A stretch of 17,783 bases of DNA from Nanobdellota archaeon (GTDB taxonomy: Archaea > Nanoarchaeota > Nanoarchaeia > Parvarchaeales > Parvarchaeaceae), in assembly GCA_021852135.1 (NCBI GenBank), contig JAJZOB010000045.1, positions 1 through 17,783 on the forward strand, written 5' to 3'. Numbering within the stretch: position 1 is the first letter of the stretch; each line of letters opens with the position of its first letter. Shown here piece after piece: positions 5,695 to 13,692 of this stretch. Both the position numbers and the translations under genes were made by a program. The notes under the pieces are model-generated. The model ran no database searches and was not told the origin of the DNA. It was given only the letters and a program-made list of their open reading frames with translations.

Positions 5695-7106
5695 GGTTTT
5701 ACCCCCAGTTCACTGTTAAGAGCTCTTTTCTTCATTACCTTTCTGACAAATAAAATAGTGGCAGGCAAAACTACAATATAAAAGGCTATCATCGCTATTC
5801 CAACAGGAAGAACGGAAGGAGAGGTGTTAGCTGCTGCAGAAACCGTCATAACATTGTATATTATCCATGGCTGTCTTCCAACTTCATCGGTTACCCACCC
5901 ATCTTCCAGAAGAAAGGCGGCAAGAACTCCTATTATTATCAATACCTTCAATACAAGGGGATTATCAAATGGATCAGAAAATATCTTTCTTGACAATAAC
6001 TTCCTGAAAAACCTGTTTGATTCGAATTTATCCCTTATTTTATTTACATTCAAAAGCCATATTATCAGGAAGATAATCATGATAATGCCTATCAAAACAC
6101 CTATACCAACCATCACATCAAAGGTATTGTGTACTACAGTAACCGGCGGCCATGTGCTCTTCGCATATGCTGACAGTGAATCGTTACTTGCTATAACGCC
6201 GTTGAAACTTCCTGTTGCCAGAAAACTCATTAAGCCAGGGATATTTATTGAATCAACCGTTTTATTGTTTACAAGGAAACCACCTATCACTTCCGCTACA
6301 TTTGGCCCTGAATTAAAGTTCATCTCTAATGCAGCGAATTTTTCAGGCTGATAGACCATTAAATTGGTAATCGATTCTATACCTATTATAACCGTTAATA
6401 TTATGGAAATGATAACTATTGCCGCTGCAATTTTTGCAGCTTTTTTATAGTACTCTCTTTCAATTCCCTTCGTCTTTAGCAGCTTATACGCAAAGTATGC
6501 CAGAAAGAAGGCTGCGCCTGCAAAGATAGTAGAGCCTATTACATGCCCTATTTCTATCCAGGTTGTAGGTGTGTTCAAAACTGCAAATGGATTTACATCT
6601 ATTATTTTGCCTGTACTTAAATAATAAGGGATATTGAAACCTTTTGGTGTATTCATAAACGCGTTTATCATTGTTATGAAAACGCCGGACATCACTGCGC
6701 CAATTGCAATGAAAACTGAAAGCAACCAGTGCCTCATCCTGCTCCTGAATTTATTCCAGAAATAGATATATATCCCTAAAAATATAGCCTCGGTGAAAAA
6801 GGCAAAGATTTCCATGTAAAGAGGCAGTATGCCAACCTGGCCCAATACAGAGATAAACTTTGGCCAGAGAACAAAAAGCTCTATGGCAACTACAACTCCG
6901 CTTGCAGTTCCTACTGCAAAGAATATTATAAGAGCATTTGCCAGCCTTTTAGCTAGCACATCATAGAGTTTTACCTTGTATTTTATTGAAACGAATTCTG
7001 CTATGCTCATTAATATCGGCAGAGTCATTCCGACAGTAACCAAAAGGATATGTACTGCCAACGAGTAGCCCATCAGTCCTGCATCGAACAGCACTAGATT
7101 AACCAT
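5691..7106 (-). CDS. cydA: Cytochrome bd-type quinol oxidase subunit I (CydA)
   Basis: CydA is the heme-carrying subunit that oxidises quinol at the outer face and reduces O2. This 471-residue protein has about nine TM helices. Ligand residues can be placed: His19 (heme at the O2 site), Glu99 and Glu106 in the MEIFAFFTEAIF segment, His188 (IGHVIG) and Met332 (DVMVG) for heme b558. The quinol loop carries the QPEKFAALE match, with Lys256 and Glu261 at the positions of E. coli Lys252 and Glu257. GRQPW is at 410-414, preceded by Trp404 and Glu408. The arginine two residues before the Met ligand in E. coli (Arg391) is Asp330 here. The Q-loop is of the shorter type. A TATA box lies 25 nt upstream and the transcript seems leaderless. 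It heads a four-gene run. Confidence 0.95.
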   Translation of the reverse strand: MVNLVLFDAGLMGYSLAVHILLVTVGMTLPILMSIAEFVSIKYKVKLYDVLAKRLANALIIFFAVGTASGVVVAIELFVLWPKFISVLGQVGILPLYMEIFAFFTEAIFLGIYIYFWNKFRSRMRHWLLSVFIAIGAVMSGVFITMINAFMNTPKGFNIPYYLSTGKIIDVNPFAVLNTPTTWIEIGHVIGSTIFAGAAFFLAYFAYKLLKTKGIEREYYKKAAKIAAAIVIISIILTVIIGIESITNLMVYQPEKFAALEMNFNSGPNVAEVIGGFLVNNKTVDSINIPGLMSFLATGSFNGVIASNDSLSAYAKSTWPPVTVVHNTFDVMVGIGVLIGIIMIIFLIIWLLNVNKIRDKFESNRFFRKLLSRKIFSDPFDNPLVLKVLIIIGVLAAFLLEDGWVTDEVGRQPWIIYNVMTVSAAANTSPSVLPVGIAMIAFYIVVLPATILFVRKVMKKRALNSELGVKP

Positions 7107-7125
7107 TATACTAATAAGTTTTAGG

Positions 7126-7136
7126 CTTATTTATGG
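7126..7136 (-). promoter_or_regulatory. TATA box of the cyd operon
   Basis: The minus strand reads CCATAAATAAG, preceded by an A-rich BRE-like stretch. The motif centre is 25 nt from the cydA ATG at 7106, so the first transcribed base is probably at or beside the start codon. Confidence 0.5.
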
Positions 7137-7158
7137 TTTTTATGCCTTAAAGATAAAA

Positions 7159-7869
7159 TTAAAGGTGGATAATGCCGGTGGGATAAATTATTCTTTTGTC
7201 TGACTTTGCAAGCTTTATTGCTAAATTATTTGAATCAACAGATAGATGAACAGGTGCCAGCTTTTTTGCACGGCTTTCTTCGAATACACGCATTGTAGAG
7301 CTGTAAGTGGAATGCTTCCAAAAATCAGCCTCCTCTTTCTTATTATCCAGATAGGTCATTTCATGGAGTAAAATATCGGCATCTTCTGCCCCTTTTACTA
7401 CATTTTCACTGTAAGCAGTATCTCCGCTATAAAAGACTATTTTTCCCTTGTAATCAACCCTGTACCCATTATCCGTTACTAAGTGCTTTGCCCTGAAAGG
7501 CTGTATAAAGTCATATTTTTTATCTTCGATAAATTCTGCATTTATCCTAAATGCCTTTGGTGTTTGCAGCGTTCTTAAAAGCCGTTCCACGTTGTTTTTT
7601 ATTCCATTTGGGCCAAGAACTATGAGCTTATTTTGTGCTTTGTATATTGATCTGTACCAAAATAATTCGGGCAGACCGCTGAAATGATCAAGATGCATGT
7701 GCGTTATAAGAACAATTTCTATACCCCTCGGATCTATCCCAAAGTCAAGCAAAGACTCTATAGTATGCGGGCCGAAATCGAAAACGATTTTATTGTCTAA
7801 TGCAAAGGATATATTTCTTTCCCCTCTTACAAGATTAGAACTCCACTTTCCAAGAAATCTTATGTTCAT
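7159..7869 (-). CDS. RNase Z-like metallo-beta-lactamase-fold protein
   Basis: This is a 236-residue soluble hydrolase. The zinc-binding motif HMHLDH (residues 57-62) is followed by His129, Asp150 in YSGDTAYSE, and His208 in LAPVHLS, completing a two-metal site. The sequences LLHEMTY (167-173) and KHSTYSS (185-191) match the HEAT...HST pattern of tRNase Z, which cleaves the 3' trailer of pre-tRNAs. The N-terminus (LGKWSSNLVRGERNISFAL) also fits that family. It is shorter than typical RNase Z (about 300 residues): the flexible exosite arm that grips the tRNA elbow is not evident and the final RY pair is missing. It may therefore act on another phosphodiester. The start overlaps the stop of the MFS gene by 4 nt (ATGA), indicating co-translation with the transporter. 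Confidence 0.8.
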   Translation of the reverse strand: MNIRFLGKWSSNLVRGERNISFALDNKIVFDFGPHTIESLLDFGIDPRGIEIVLITHMHLDHFSGLPELFWYRSIYKAQNKLIVLGPNGIKNNVERLLRTLQTPKAFRINAEFIEDKKYDFIQPFRAKHLVTDNGYRVDYKGKIVFYSGDTAYSENVVKGAEDADILLHEMTYLDNKKEEADFWKHSTYSSTMRVFEESRAKKLAPVHLSVDSNNLAIKLAKSDKRIIYPTGIIHL

Positions 7870-9242
7870 TGCTCTGTCAGTTCTTCCAGGCTCTTATCCT
7901 TTGTTTCGGGCGCTAAAAACACTGTGAGCAACAGCCCTATCAATCCCGCTACTGCAAAGAATAGTAAACCATAACCTAAGCCGTATAAAGCTACTATTGT
8001 AGGGAAGGTTGTTAAACCCAATATTGCGCCTATCCTGCTTATTGATGTCCCCCAGCCCTGACCAGTAGCACGTATTGTTGTAGGGAAAAGCTCCTGCCCA
8101 TATACAAAATCTGTGCTTCCCATTCCCCATGACTGAGTAAGCTCAAATAATATGTACATTGTTGCGATTACCGTTCCTGTTATTCCTACTGCGAATGCAT
8201 CTTTTGGAGTGTGCATAGCTATTATTGCCAAAACAAGAAGAGAAATGAACATGCCTGCGAAACCAATTATTGTAACTGTCTTCCTTCCCCATTTATCTAC
8301 AGTAAGTATGCACAGTATAGAACCGATTATAGCCACTGACGAAAAGATTGCTGACCCTAAAATAGATAGACTATGACTTAGTCCAAGAAGTATAAGTATA
8401 GTAGGCGTAAACAGCCCTATACCATAAAATGCAACGTCATAGAAAAACCATGCCAAACCGAAGTAGATTGTGTTCTTTATGTACTTCTTTTCAAACAATG
8501 TGAAAAATGAAACTTTATTGTGAGTAGCCTTAAGAGCGTCGGAATTGCCGGTTATTGACTTTTCAGACTGCTTGGCTTTTTCAACCTGGCCGTTGTTTGC
8601 AAGCCATCTTGCCGACTCAGGCACCTTTCTTCTTAGTATAAGAACGATTATCGCAGGTATGATCCCTATGGCAAACATCACCCTCCAGGAATTAACGCCT
8701 AATGGAAGAAGAAGATAACCCACTACAAATGCAAATGCTGCGCCGACCCACCATGCAAGGCCATCGCTGGCAAGGAACTTTCCTCTAGATTTCTTTGGAG
8801 TAATTTCTGAGATAATTGTAGCGCCTATTGCGTAATCAGCACCTATTGCCAAACCTAGTATTAATCTAAATATGAAAAGAGACCAGAAATTAAATGATAA
8901 TGTAATTGCGGCAGTGAAAACTATAAAGATGACCATGTCCCAAAGGTACATGAACTTCCTGCCCTTAATGTCAGTTATATAGCCTATTGATAATGCACCG
9001 AAAAGCATTCCTATGGTTGTGGAAGCCGCCATCAAACCTTTTCCTAAAGGCGTACTTGCATAGCTGAAAGCACTTATTGCTGTTATTATAGTCAAAGCAA
9101 CACCTATTATAGATATATCGTATCCGTCAAGAAAAGTACCTGCAACTGAAAGCAAGGTTATTCTGTAATGATTTGAATTTGTTTTTGCATTATCTAAAAC
9201 AGAATAAGAAACGGTCTTTGCAGCCTTCTGCTTCTTTTGCAT
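7866..9242 (-). CDS. MFS transporter, sugar/metabolite:H+ symporter type
   Basis: This is a 458-residue membrane protein with about 12 TM helices split by a central cytoplasmic loop near residue 230. It shows the sugar-porter-type MFS marks. TM1 has DGYDISIIG (Asp39/Asp42). Motif A is between TM2 and TM3 (GYITDIKGRK, 87-96), with its second-half copy DKWGRK. RGK is at 153-155, PESARWL at 208-214 before the central loop, and PETKDKSLEEL at the C-terminus. Such proteins import sugars, organic acids or phosphate with protons. The substrate cannot be read from the sequence, though the acidic TM1 resembles organic-acid/metabolite symporters. A TATA box (TTAAATATAA on the minus strand) lies 24 nt upstream, so the message is probably leaderless. 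It is the first gene of a two-gene unit. Confidence 0.9.
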   Translation of the reverse strand: MQKKQKAAKTVSYSVLDNAKTNSNHYRITLLSVAGTFLDGYDISIIGVALTIITAISAFSYASTPLGKGLMAASTTIGMLFGALSIGYITDIKGRKFMYLWDMVIFIVFTAAITLSFNFWSLFIFRLILGLAIGADYAIGATIISEITPKKSRGKFLASDGLAWWVGAAFAFVVGYLLLPLGVNSWRVMFAIGIIPAIIVLILRRKVPESARWLANNGQVEKAKQSEKSITGNSDALKATHNKVSFFTLFEKKYIKNTIYFGLAWFFYDVAFYGIGLFTPTILILLGLSHSLSILGSAIFSSVAIIGSILCILTVDKWGRKTVTIIGFAGMFISLLVLAIIAMHTPKDAFAVGITGTVIATMYILFELTQSWGMGSTDFVYGQELFPTTIRATGQGWGTSISRIGAILGLTTFPTIVALYGLGYGLLFFAVAGLIGLLLTVFLAPETKDKSLEELTEQ

Positions 9243-9260
9243 GAATTTTTATTGATTTTG

Positions 9261-9272
9261 TTATATTTAAGT
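9261..9272 (-). promoter_or_regulatory. TATA box of the MFS gene
   Basis: The minus strand reads ACTTAAATATAA, centred 24 nt before the ATG at 9242. It shares the 123-bp divergent intergenic region with the plus-strand promoter at 9337-9345. Confidence 0.5.
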
Positions 9273-9336
9273 ATTTCTTTTAGCTTAAAAAGGAAAATTA
9301 CTTATCTCATCTATTATGAAATCTAGCACAAAAAGA

Positions 9337-9345
9337 CATAAAAAC
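9337..9345 (+). promoter_or_regulatory. TATA-like motif of the coiled-coil pair
   Basis: CATAAAAAC lies about 25 nt before the ATG at 9366, with no Shine-Dalgarno site between, consistent with a leaderless first gene. Confidence 0.35.
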
Positions 9346-9365
9346 AACTGCAGTAATATAATTAA

Positions 9366-9731
9366 ATGGAGCAGACGGATTTGACAAGAAATGTCGTAGA
9401 ACTTAGAGAGTCTTTGAAGATATTTGAACAGAGGATTTCTCAGCTTAAAGATACCATTAAAATGGTTGACCAGAACAACCTTGAAAAATACAAAGAGATA
9501 AAGATTGCATTGCAGGAGATAAACAATGAGCTGTCTAGCAGCAAGACAAAGATCTTTGAGCTTGATGATGCCTTGAATAGGCTTGAAAGGCAGTCCGAAA
9601 CATATGCGAAGGCACAGGACATAAAAGTCATAGAAAAATACCTAAGCTTCGTAGATCCTTCAAGGTTTTTAAATAAAGAAGACGTTATTAAAATTGTAAA
9701 TGACTATATGAATAGTAAGAAGTGGAGCTAA
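9366..9731 (+). CDS. Small coiled-coil protein, first of a pair
   Basis: This is a 121-residue, highly charged protein predicted to be almost wholly helical. Residues about 5-80 show a continuous heptad-like pattern of Leu/Ile (RESLKIFEQRISQLKDTI, then KIALQEINNELSS and FELDDALNRLE). A short C-terminal part (DIKVIEKYLSFVDPSRFLNKEDVIKIVNDY) probably folds as a small cap. It has no TM segment, cysteine or catalytic motif. I recall proteins of this build next to the following gene type in other DPANN-like archaea, but cannot verify this. The layout also recalls archaellum accessory proteins FlaC/FlaD, though no archaellum gene is nearby. It ends three bases before the next gene's ATG, so the two proteins probably work together. 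Confidence 0.7.
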   Translation: MEQTDLTRNVVELRESLKIFEQRISQLKDTIKMVDQNNLEKYKEIKIALQEINNELSSSKTKIFELDDALNRLERQSETYAKAQDIKVIEKYLSFVDPSRFLNKEDVIKIVNDYMNSKKWS

Positions 9732-9733
9732 AT

Positions 9734-10372
9734 ATGAACTTAATAAATGCATTTAAGAAAAAGGATGAAAACGATGTGCCTGACGTAAGCTCTATGCTTA
9801 ACAACGGAATGAGCCAGCAAGATATAATAGATAATTTAAGGCAGCAAGGATATGATAGTACTGCAATTAAAAACGCACTTTTAAACGCGTTTAAAAGCAA
9901 CGCGGGAAAGCAGGTTGGACAGCCTCCCGCACAACAAATGCAGAATGAACCTGTTCAGAAAATCCAAAGCATACAGCAGCCAAGCTTCCAGGAAAACAGG
10001 CAGCCTTATGAAAGCAGCAATACAATGAGCAATCAAAACCTTGAAAACATTCAACAGATACTTGAACAGATAATAAATGAAAAATGGAAAAGCTCTGCTT
10101 CGGAGCTTAATTCCCTAAGATCCAGCGTAAACATAAACGCTAACTCTATAGAAAACATAAAAGATAATTTAGAAAAACTGAATCAGAGGATAGACAGCAT
10201 ACAAAATACGATGGTAGGCAAGACTGAAGAGTATAATAAGACCATTTCAGACGTTAACATTGAATTGCAGGCATTTGAAAAGGTAATAGACAGGTTAATA
10301 CCTACAATAAGCGACAGCATAAAGGAATTAAGAGACATTATAGACGATTTAAAGGCGCAAAAAACCGCTTAA
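9734..10372 (+). CDS. UBA-like/coiled-coil protein, second of a pair
   Basis: I place the start at the ATG at 9734. It follows a GGAG Shine-Dalgarno site (9724-9727) with a 6-nt spacer; the in-frame GTG at 9722 overlaps that site. The 212-residue protein begins with a basic stretch. Residues about 19-55 (MLNNGMSQQDIIDNLRQQGY) resemble the helical UBA-like unit in which an M-S-xx-I...L...GY core binds partners. A Gln/Pro/Asn-rich linker covers about 58-103. The C-terminal half is coiled coil (NLENIQQILEQIINEKW, then DNLEKLNQRIDSIQNTM, GKTEEYNKTISDVNIELQAFEKV). I do not recognise a named family. A scaffold or adaptor role is inferred from this shape. It follows the first coiled-coil gene at once, so co-expression is likely. 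Confidence 0.7.
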   Translation: MNLINAFKKKDENDVPDVSSMLNNGMSQQDIIDNLRQQGYDSTAIKNALLNAFKSNAGKQVGQPPAQQMQNEPVQKIQSIQQPSFQENRQPYESSNTMSNQNLENIQQILEQIINEKWKSSASELNSLRSSVNINANSIENIKDNLEKLNQRIDSIQNTMVGKTEEYNKTISDVNIELQAFEKVIDRLIPTISDSIKELRDIIDDLKAQKTA

Positions 10373-10430
10373 TTTAAAGCTTAAATATTAGCTGCCTTCT
10401 TCTTAGTCAATAAGGAAAAATGCATATTTC

Positions 10431-10440
10431 GATTTAAAAG
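10431..10440 (+). promoter_or_regulatory. TATA box of the gene at 10470
   Basis: GATTTAAAAG is a good archaeal TATA motif. A start about 26 nt downstream (near 10461) gives a leader of about 10 nt before the ATG at 10470. This argues against translation from the GTG at 10440, which lies in the promoter itself. Confidence 0.45.
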
Positions 10441-10469
10441 TGCTTTTTTCAAGCATAGGGGGTTATATC

Positions 10470-11315
10470 ATGGAAGGTGAAAACAGTCTTGACAACATTA
10501 TAAGCGATGATGAAGCAAAACGAGACGAAATTACCGCTAGTATTTTCAGGTTTTCTGCAAACATGAAGAAGGACCTTAAATTGGTAAAGGATCCGAATGG
10601 ATTAGAGCTTTACTACCTTAGCATTTCTCCAAACAATAAAAAATATCTTGAAAAAATCGGAAGAATGAATTTAGATGAGATAAGTGTGCTTTACGCCGCC
10701 CTTAAACATCCTGTTATGTTTGCCGATGTTGCCAAAAAGGAACTAGAATACTTAAACCAGAATTTTGAAGGACTGGACGTAAAATATGATATAATAACAA
10801 CGAAGATAAATGAAAAAGAGATGGAGAGGCTTTCTGATCTTTATTTAAAGGCCAAAGAAGTTGAAACCAAGGACGATTTAAAATACGCTGAAATGTACGA
10901 TGTTTCATCCAGAATAAAGGACAAAGGAGTAAAGGTAGTGTTGACAGCCGATGAAGATACGCTGGAGTTCTATTTAACTGAATTATCTGAACTTGGCAGA
11001 GATGGCAAAAAAATAATAGACTATCTTAGCGGTCTTAAAAACGAAGATACAAGCTACTTTATGTCTATTTCCAGCCTTTTTTCAATAATAGATACAAATA
11101 ACAAGGTGCTGTACGCGATGGAAAGTTTCAAAGATAAAGAAGGAAAGGAAATAGTAAAGATGTCAGTGCATGATAAAAAAGAAACCGATTTCAAGCTTAT
11201 GTATTCCATTGCAAAAAGGGCAAAAGAGAACCCTACTCAAAAGGTATTATTTATAGACGAGGATGAAGAAACTTACAAACCAAGCACTAACCCCCCGTCG
11301 GACATGTATTCATAA
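10470..11315 (+). CDS. Acidic soluble protein of unknown function
   Basis: The ATG at 10470 is preferred over the GTG at 10440, because a G-rich stretch (AGGGGG) precedes it and the GTG falls within the TATA box. The 281-residue protein is soluble, rich in Glu, Asp and Lys, and predicted to be mostly alpha with some beta. It has no cysteine, TM segment or recognisable active-site motif. Segments such as VLYAALKHPVMFADVAKKELEYL and VKVVLTADEDTLEFYLTELSE look like alternating helices and a strand. The C-terminus (LFIDEDEETYKPSTNPPSDMYS) looks disordered. It lies downstream of the coiled-coil pair with its own promoter and converges on aspS. I cannot assign it. Confidence 0.7.
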   Translation: MEGENSLDNIISDDEAKRDEITASIFRFSANMKKDLKLVKDPNGLELYYLSISPNNKKYLEKIGRMNLDEISVLYAALKHPVMFADVAKKELEYLNQNFEGLDVKYDIITTKINEKEMERLSDLYLKAKEVETKDDLKYAEMYDVSSRIKDKGVKVVLTADEDTLEFYLTELSELGRDGKKIIDYLSGLKNEDTSYFMSISSLFSIIDTNNKVLYAMESFKDKEGKEIVKMSVHDKKETDFKLMYSIAKRAKENPTQKVLFIDEDEETYKPSTNPPSDMYS

Positions 11316-11319
11316 GCGC

Positions 11320-11336
11320 AAAAAAAGAAGATAAAA
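11320..11336 (-). terminator. U-tract terminator after aspS
   Basis: Downstream of the aspS stop, the minus strand reads TTTTATCTTCTTTTTTT, ending in seven Ts. Archaeal intrinsic termination relies on such U-rich runs without needing a hairpin. It lies in the 30-bp gap between two convergent genes. Confidence 0.5.
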
Positions 11337-11345
11337 CGCCCTGTC

Positions 11346-12629
11346 TTAAGGTACTAATCTATCTGGTGTTCTTGGTAAAAGCGTTGCCTCGGCTACATTC
11401 TCCAAATTAAGCATCTGCTTTACTATTCTTTCTAAGCCTGTGCCGGAACCGCCATGCGGTGGTACGCCATACCTAAAGAAATCGGTATAAAACTTGAATT
11501 TTTCAGGATCTAAATTTTTCTCCTTTAATTGTTTTACAAGGATGTCATATCTATGCTCTCTCTGTGCCAGTGTTGTTATCTCCAGCCCTTTGTATATTAG
11601 ATCTGCCCTGTTTGTAACCTCTTCGTTCCCTTCTTTTTTCATGTGATAGAATTGCGCTATCGACCAAGGAAATTCTGTCAAAAAGAAAAAGTCGCTGCCG
11701 TATTTCTCTTTTACATACTGGCCCATTATCCTTTCTCCTTCTGGGTCAATATCCCCGTCGTCTTTTAGCTTGTTTCCGTATTTCTTCAGTATCTCTCCTG
11801 CTTCCTTTATCGTTACTCTTGGGAATGGGATTTTGAGATCCTCTAATTCTATGCCATAACTCTCTAAATCTTTCTTGTTTCTTTCCTTCACTTCTTTGAA
11901 AATCCTTAACATAAGATTTTCCATTACCGCCATTATATCTTCATATGAATTTATAAAACTCATTTCCAGGTCTACACTTGTATACTCTGTTAAATGTCTG
12001 CTTGTATGGTGAGGTTCCGCCCTGAAAACCGGCCCTATCTCAAAGACTTTCTCAAAACCTGCAGCCATCATCATCTGCTTATAGAACTGCGGCGATTGAG
12101 CAAGAAAAGCAGTCTTATCAAAGTAAATAACCTGGAAAACGTTTGCTCCCCCTTCTGTTGCCTGCGATACTAACTTTGAAGAATGCATTTGGTAAAAGCC
12201 ATTGTCTTCAAAAAACTTTGTTATTGCATTGCTTACAGTGCTTTGTATCTTAAAGATAGCCGCAGTTTTCGGCTTTCTTAAACTTAAAAACCTAAGATCT
12301 AGCTCTTTGTCCAATGAGGATTGAACCTTTTCGCTTAAATTCAAAGGAACCGGCTGCTCTGCCACTGTTAATATTTCAAGCTTTTTAGGTATTATCTCGT
12401 AGCCGTTAACCGCTTTTTCATTGTTTTTCTTTTCCCCAATTACTTCGAGCACTGATTCGGCTTTTATGTCTTCAAGCTTTTCAAACAGTTCTGGATTCGA
12501 ATTTTTTGAAACGGTTACCTGGTATTTTCCATTTATATCCCTTAATGTAATAAAGGCCAAACCGCCCAGGTTTCTGACATTTTCAGCCCACCCTTTTATC
12601 TTCACCTCTCCATTTTCATTGATTATCAT
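11346..12629 (-). CDS. aspS: Aspartyl-tRNA synthetase, archaeal type (AspRS)
   Basis: AspRS charges tRNA-Asp with aspartate, and the non-discriminating forms also charge tRNA-Asn. The 427 residues match the archaeal/eukaryotic class IIb length. There is an N-terminal OB-fold anticodon domain (1-~100), LSLRKPKTAAIFKIQS at the hinge, QSPQFYKQ (179-186), motif 2 FRAEPHHTSRHLTEYT (202-217) and motif 3 GGSGTGLER (393-401). In Thermococcus AspRS, Trp26 and Lys85 of the OB fold restrict charging to tRNA-Asp, while non-discriminating enzymes have His and Pro. The aligned positions here are Glu16 and Val74, so neither signature applies. The N-terminus is about 12 residues shorter than in Thermococcus. 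An AAGGA-type ribosome site precedes the ATG, with a TATA box about 45 nt upstream. Confidence 0.95.
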   Translation of the reverse strand: MIINENGEVKIKGWAENVRNLGGLAFITLRDINGKYQVTVSKNSNPELFEKLEDIKAESVLEVIGEKKNNEKAVNGYEIIPKKLEILTVAEQPVPLNLSEKVQSSLDKELDLRFLSLRKPKTAAIFKIQSTVSNAITKFFEDNGFYQMHSSKLVSQATEGGANVFQVIYFDKTAFLAQSPQFYKQMMMAAGFEKVFEIGPVFRAEPHHTSRHLTEYTSVDLEMSFINSYEDIMAVMENLMLRIFKEVKERNKKDLESYGIELEDLKIPFPRVTIKEAGEILKKYGNKLKDDGDIDPEGERIMGQYVKEKYGSDFFFLTEFPWSIAQFYHMKKEGNEEVTNRADLIYKGLEITTLAQREHRYDILVKQLKEKNLDPEKFKFYTDFFRYGVPPHGGSGTGLERIVKQMLNLENVAEATLLPRTPDRLVP

Positions 12630-12667
12630 AAACGTCCTTCTATCTCTAAACTAATAAATGTATTTCT

Positions 12668-12681
12668 ATAATTTAAAAAGC
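12668..12681 (-). promoter_or_regulatory. TATA box of aspS
   Basis: The minus strand has GCTTTTTAAATTAT, centred about 45 nt before the ATG at 12629. Transcription would start near 12650, giving a leader of about 20 nt that contains an AAGGA-type Shine-Dalgarno site. This differs from the leaderless genes around it. Confidence 0.4.
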
Positions 12682-12774
12682 TTTAAAAATTTAGCTTTAT
12701 CTGTAATAATAAAATTAAAGACAAACTTACATTATCAGTTTAAAGCTTTTCTAGTAATATGTTTTAACAACAAA

Positions 12775-12783
12775 AGTTAAATC
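12775..12783 (+). promoter_or_regulatory. TATA-like motif of the alaX-like gene
   Basis: AGTTAAATC is centred about 26 nt before the ATG at 12805. No Shine-Dalgarno site is seen, consistent with a leaderless message. It shares the divergent region 12630-12804 with the aspS promoter. Confidence 0.35.
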
Positions 12784-12804
12784 TTTGGTAAAATTACAAT
12801 ATAG

Positions 12805-13692
12805 ATGGAAGAGAACATCGAAGGAGCCAGGCTTCATACTGCTGAGCACATTTTCGCAAGGGCCCTGCAGGAACAGGGATTAAACATACACGTAAGAAAG
12901 GCAGATACTTACAGATCTGACAATATTGGAAAAGCGTATGTAAAGGAGATAATTCCTTTTGAAAAAATAATAGAAGCAGAAAAGGCTGTAAATGCAAAAA
13001 TTATTGAGAACCTTGCTGTGACAGAGGAAAACTTTGAGAATTTAGAGGATGCAATAAAGAAAAACCCAAAACTGAGATTTAATGAGGATAGGCTTGACAA
13101 AGAGAAACAGGTAAGAGTAGTAACCATAGGACAGTATGACTTTTCAGCATGCAAACATAGACATGTAAAACAGACAAGTGAGATAATGATGTTTGCTGTA
13201 AAACGCATTTCCTACCTTGGCGGTGAAACAGAGATAGAATTCCTTGCTGGGAATGATGCTTTGATTTTTATGCTGCAGATAAAAAATGAAGCGGTTAAGT
13301 CTGCAATGGACAGGCACTTTGTGCCGGAAAAGCTTTCAGAGTACATAAAAAATGAAAATGAAAGAGTAATTGAAGTAGAAAAGGAAGAAAAGGAAATGCT
13401 GTATAGGCTGCTGGAGAACAACCATAACCTAATAATCTTAAAAGGCGTAAAGATCTCTAAATTCTACGGCGAACTTAATTATTTCATAAAAACGCATTCA
13501 GATATGTGTATAGGAATAACAAACCTGCAGCAGATAACAATTATGAAAGGCAAAAACTGCAAGACAGACCTTTTGAAGCTGGGGGAAAAATTGAAGGCAC
13601 TGAATTTCAGCGGCAGCATTAATGAAAGTTCAATAAACGGAAAAGTGGATGAAAAATTGGTAGAAGAGATTTATAAACTGTGGAAAGCCTGA
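12805..13692 (+). CDS. AlaX-like trans-editing protein (AlaRS-type editing domain plus C-terminal extension)
   Basis: This 295-residue protein has the zinc-binding marks of the ThrRS/AlaRS editing superfamily: HTAEH at 11-15 (HXXXH) and CKHRH at 115-119 (CXXXH). Such free-standing proteins hydrolyse mischarged tRNA-Ala (Ser- or Gly-tRNA). In AlaRS and AlaX the second motif is usually C-[GP]-G-T-H, but here the three intervening residues are K-H-R. The C-terminal part (about 145-295) contains a charged helix (NENERVIEVEKEEKEML) and then a DHHA1-like alpha/beta segment, as in the longer AlaX forms and the C-domain of AlaRS. It opens a transcription unit with the UDG gene, whose GTG start lies inside its 3' end. 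Substrate specificity cannot be read from the sequence. Confidence 0.8.
   Translation: MEENIEGARLHTAEHIFARALQEQGLNIHVRKADTYRSDNIGKAYVKEIIPFEKIIEAEKAVNAKIIENLAVTEENFENLEDAIKKNPKLRFNEDRLDKEKQVRVVTIGQYDFSACKHRHVKQTSEIMMFAVKRISYLGGETEIEFLAGNDALIFMLQIKNEAVKSAMDRHFVPEKLSEYIKNENERVIEVEKEEKEMLYRLLENNHNLIILKGVKISKFYGELNYFIKTHSDMCIGITNLQQITIMKGKNCKTDLLKLGEKLKALNFSGSINESSINGKVDEKLVEEIYKLWKA

Noticed and set aside
5824..6351. Long plus-strand open frame (175 codons) inside cydA
   Set aside because: cydA on the other strand has clear family motifs. This frame is antisense to it, with no promoter and no recognisable protein.
9722..9733. GTG start for the second coiled-coil protein
   Set aside because: It overlaps the GGAG site that would serve the ATG at 9734, and the ATG has good spacing.
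10440..10469. GTG start for the unknown acidic protein, adding 10 residues
   Set aside because: The GTG lies within the TATA motif (10431-10440), while a G-rich ribosome-like stretch precedes the ATG at 10470.
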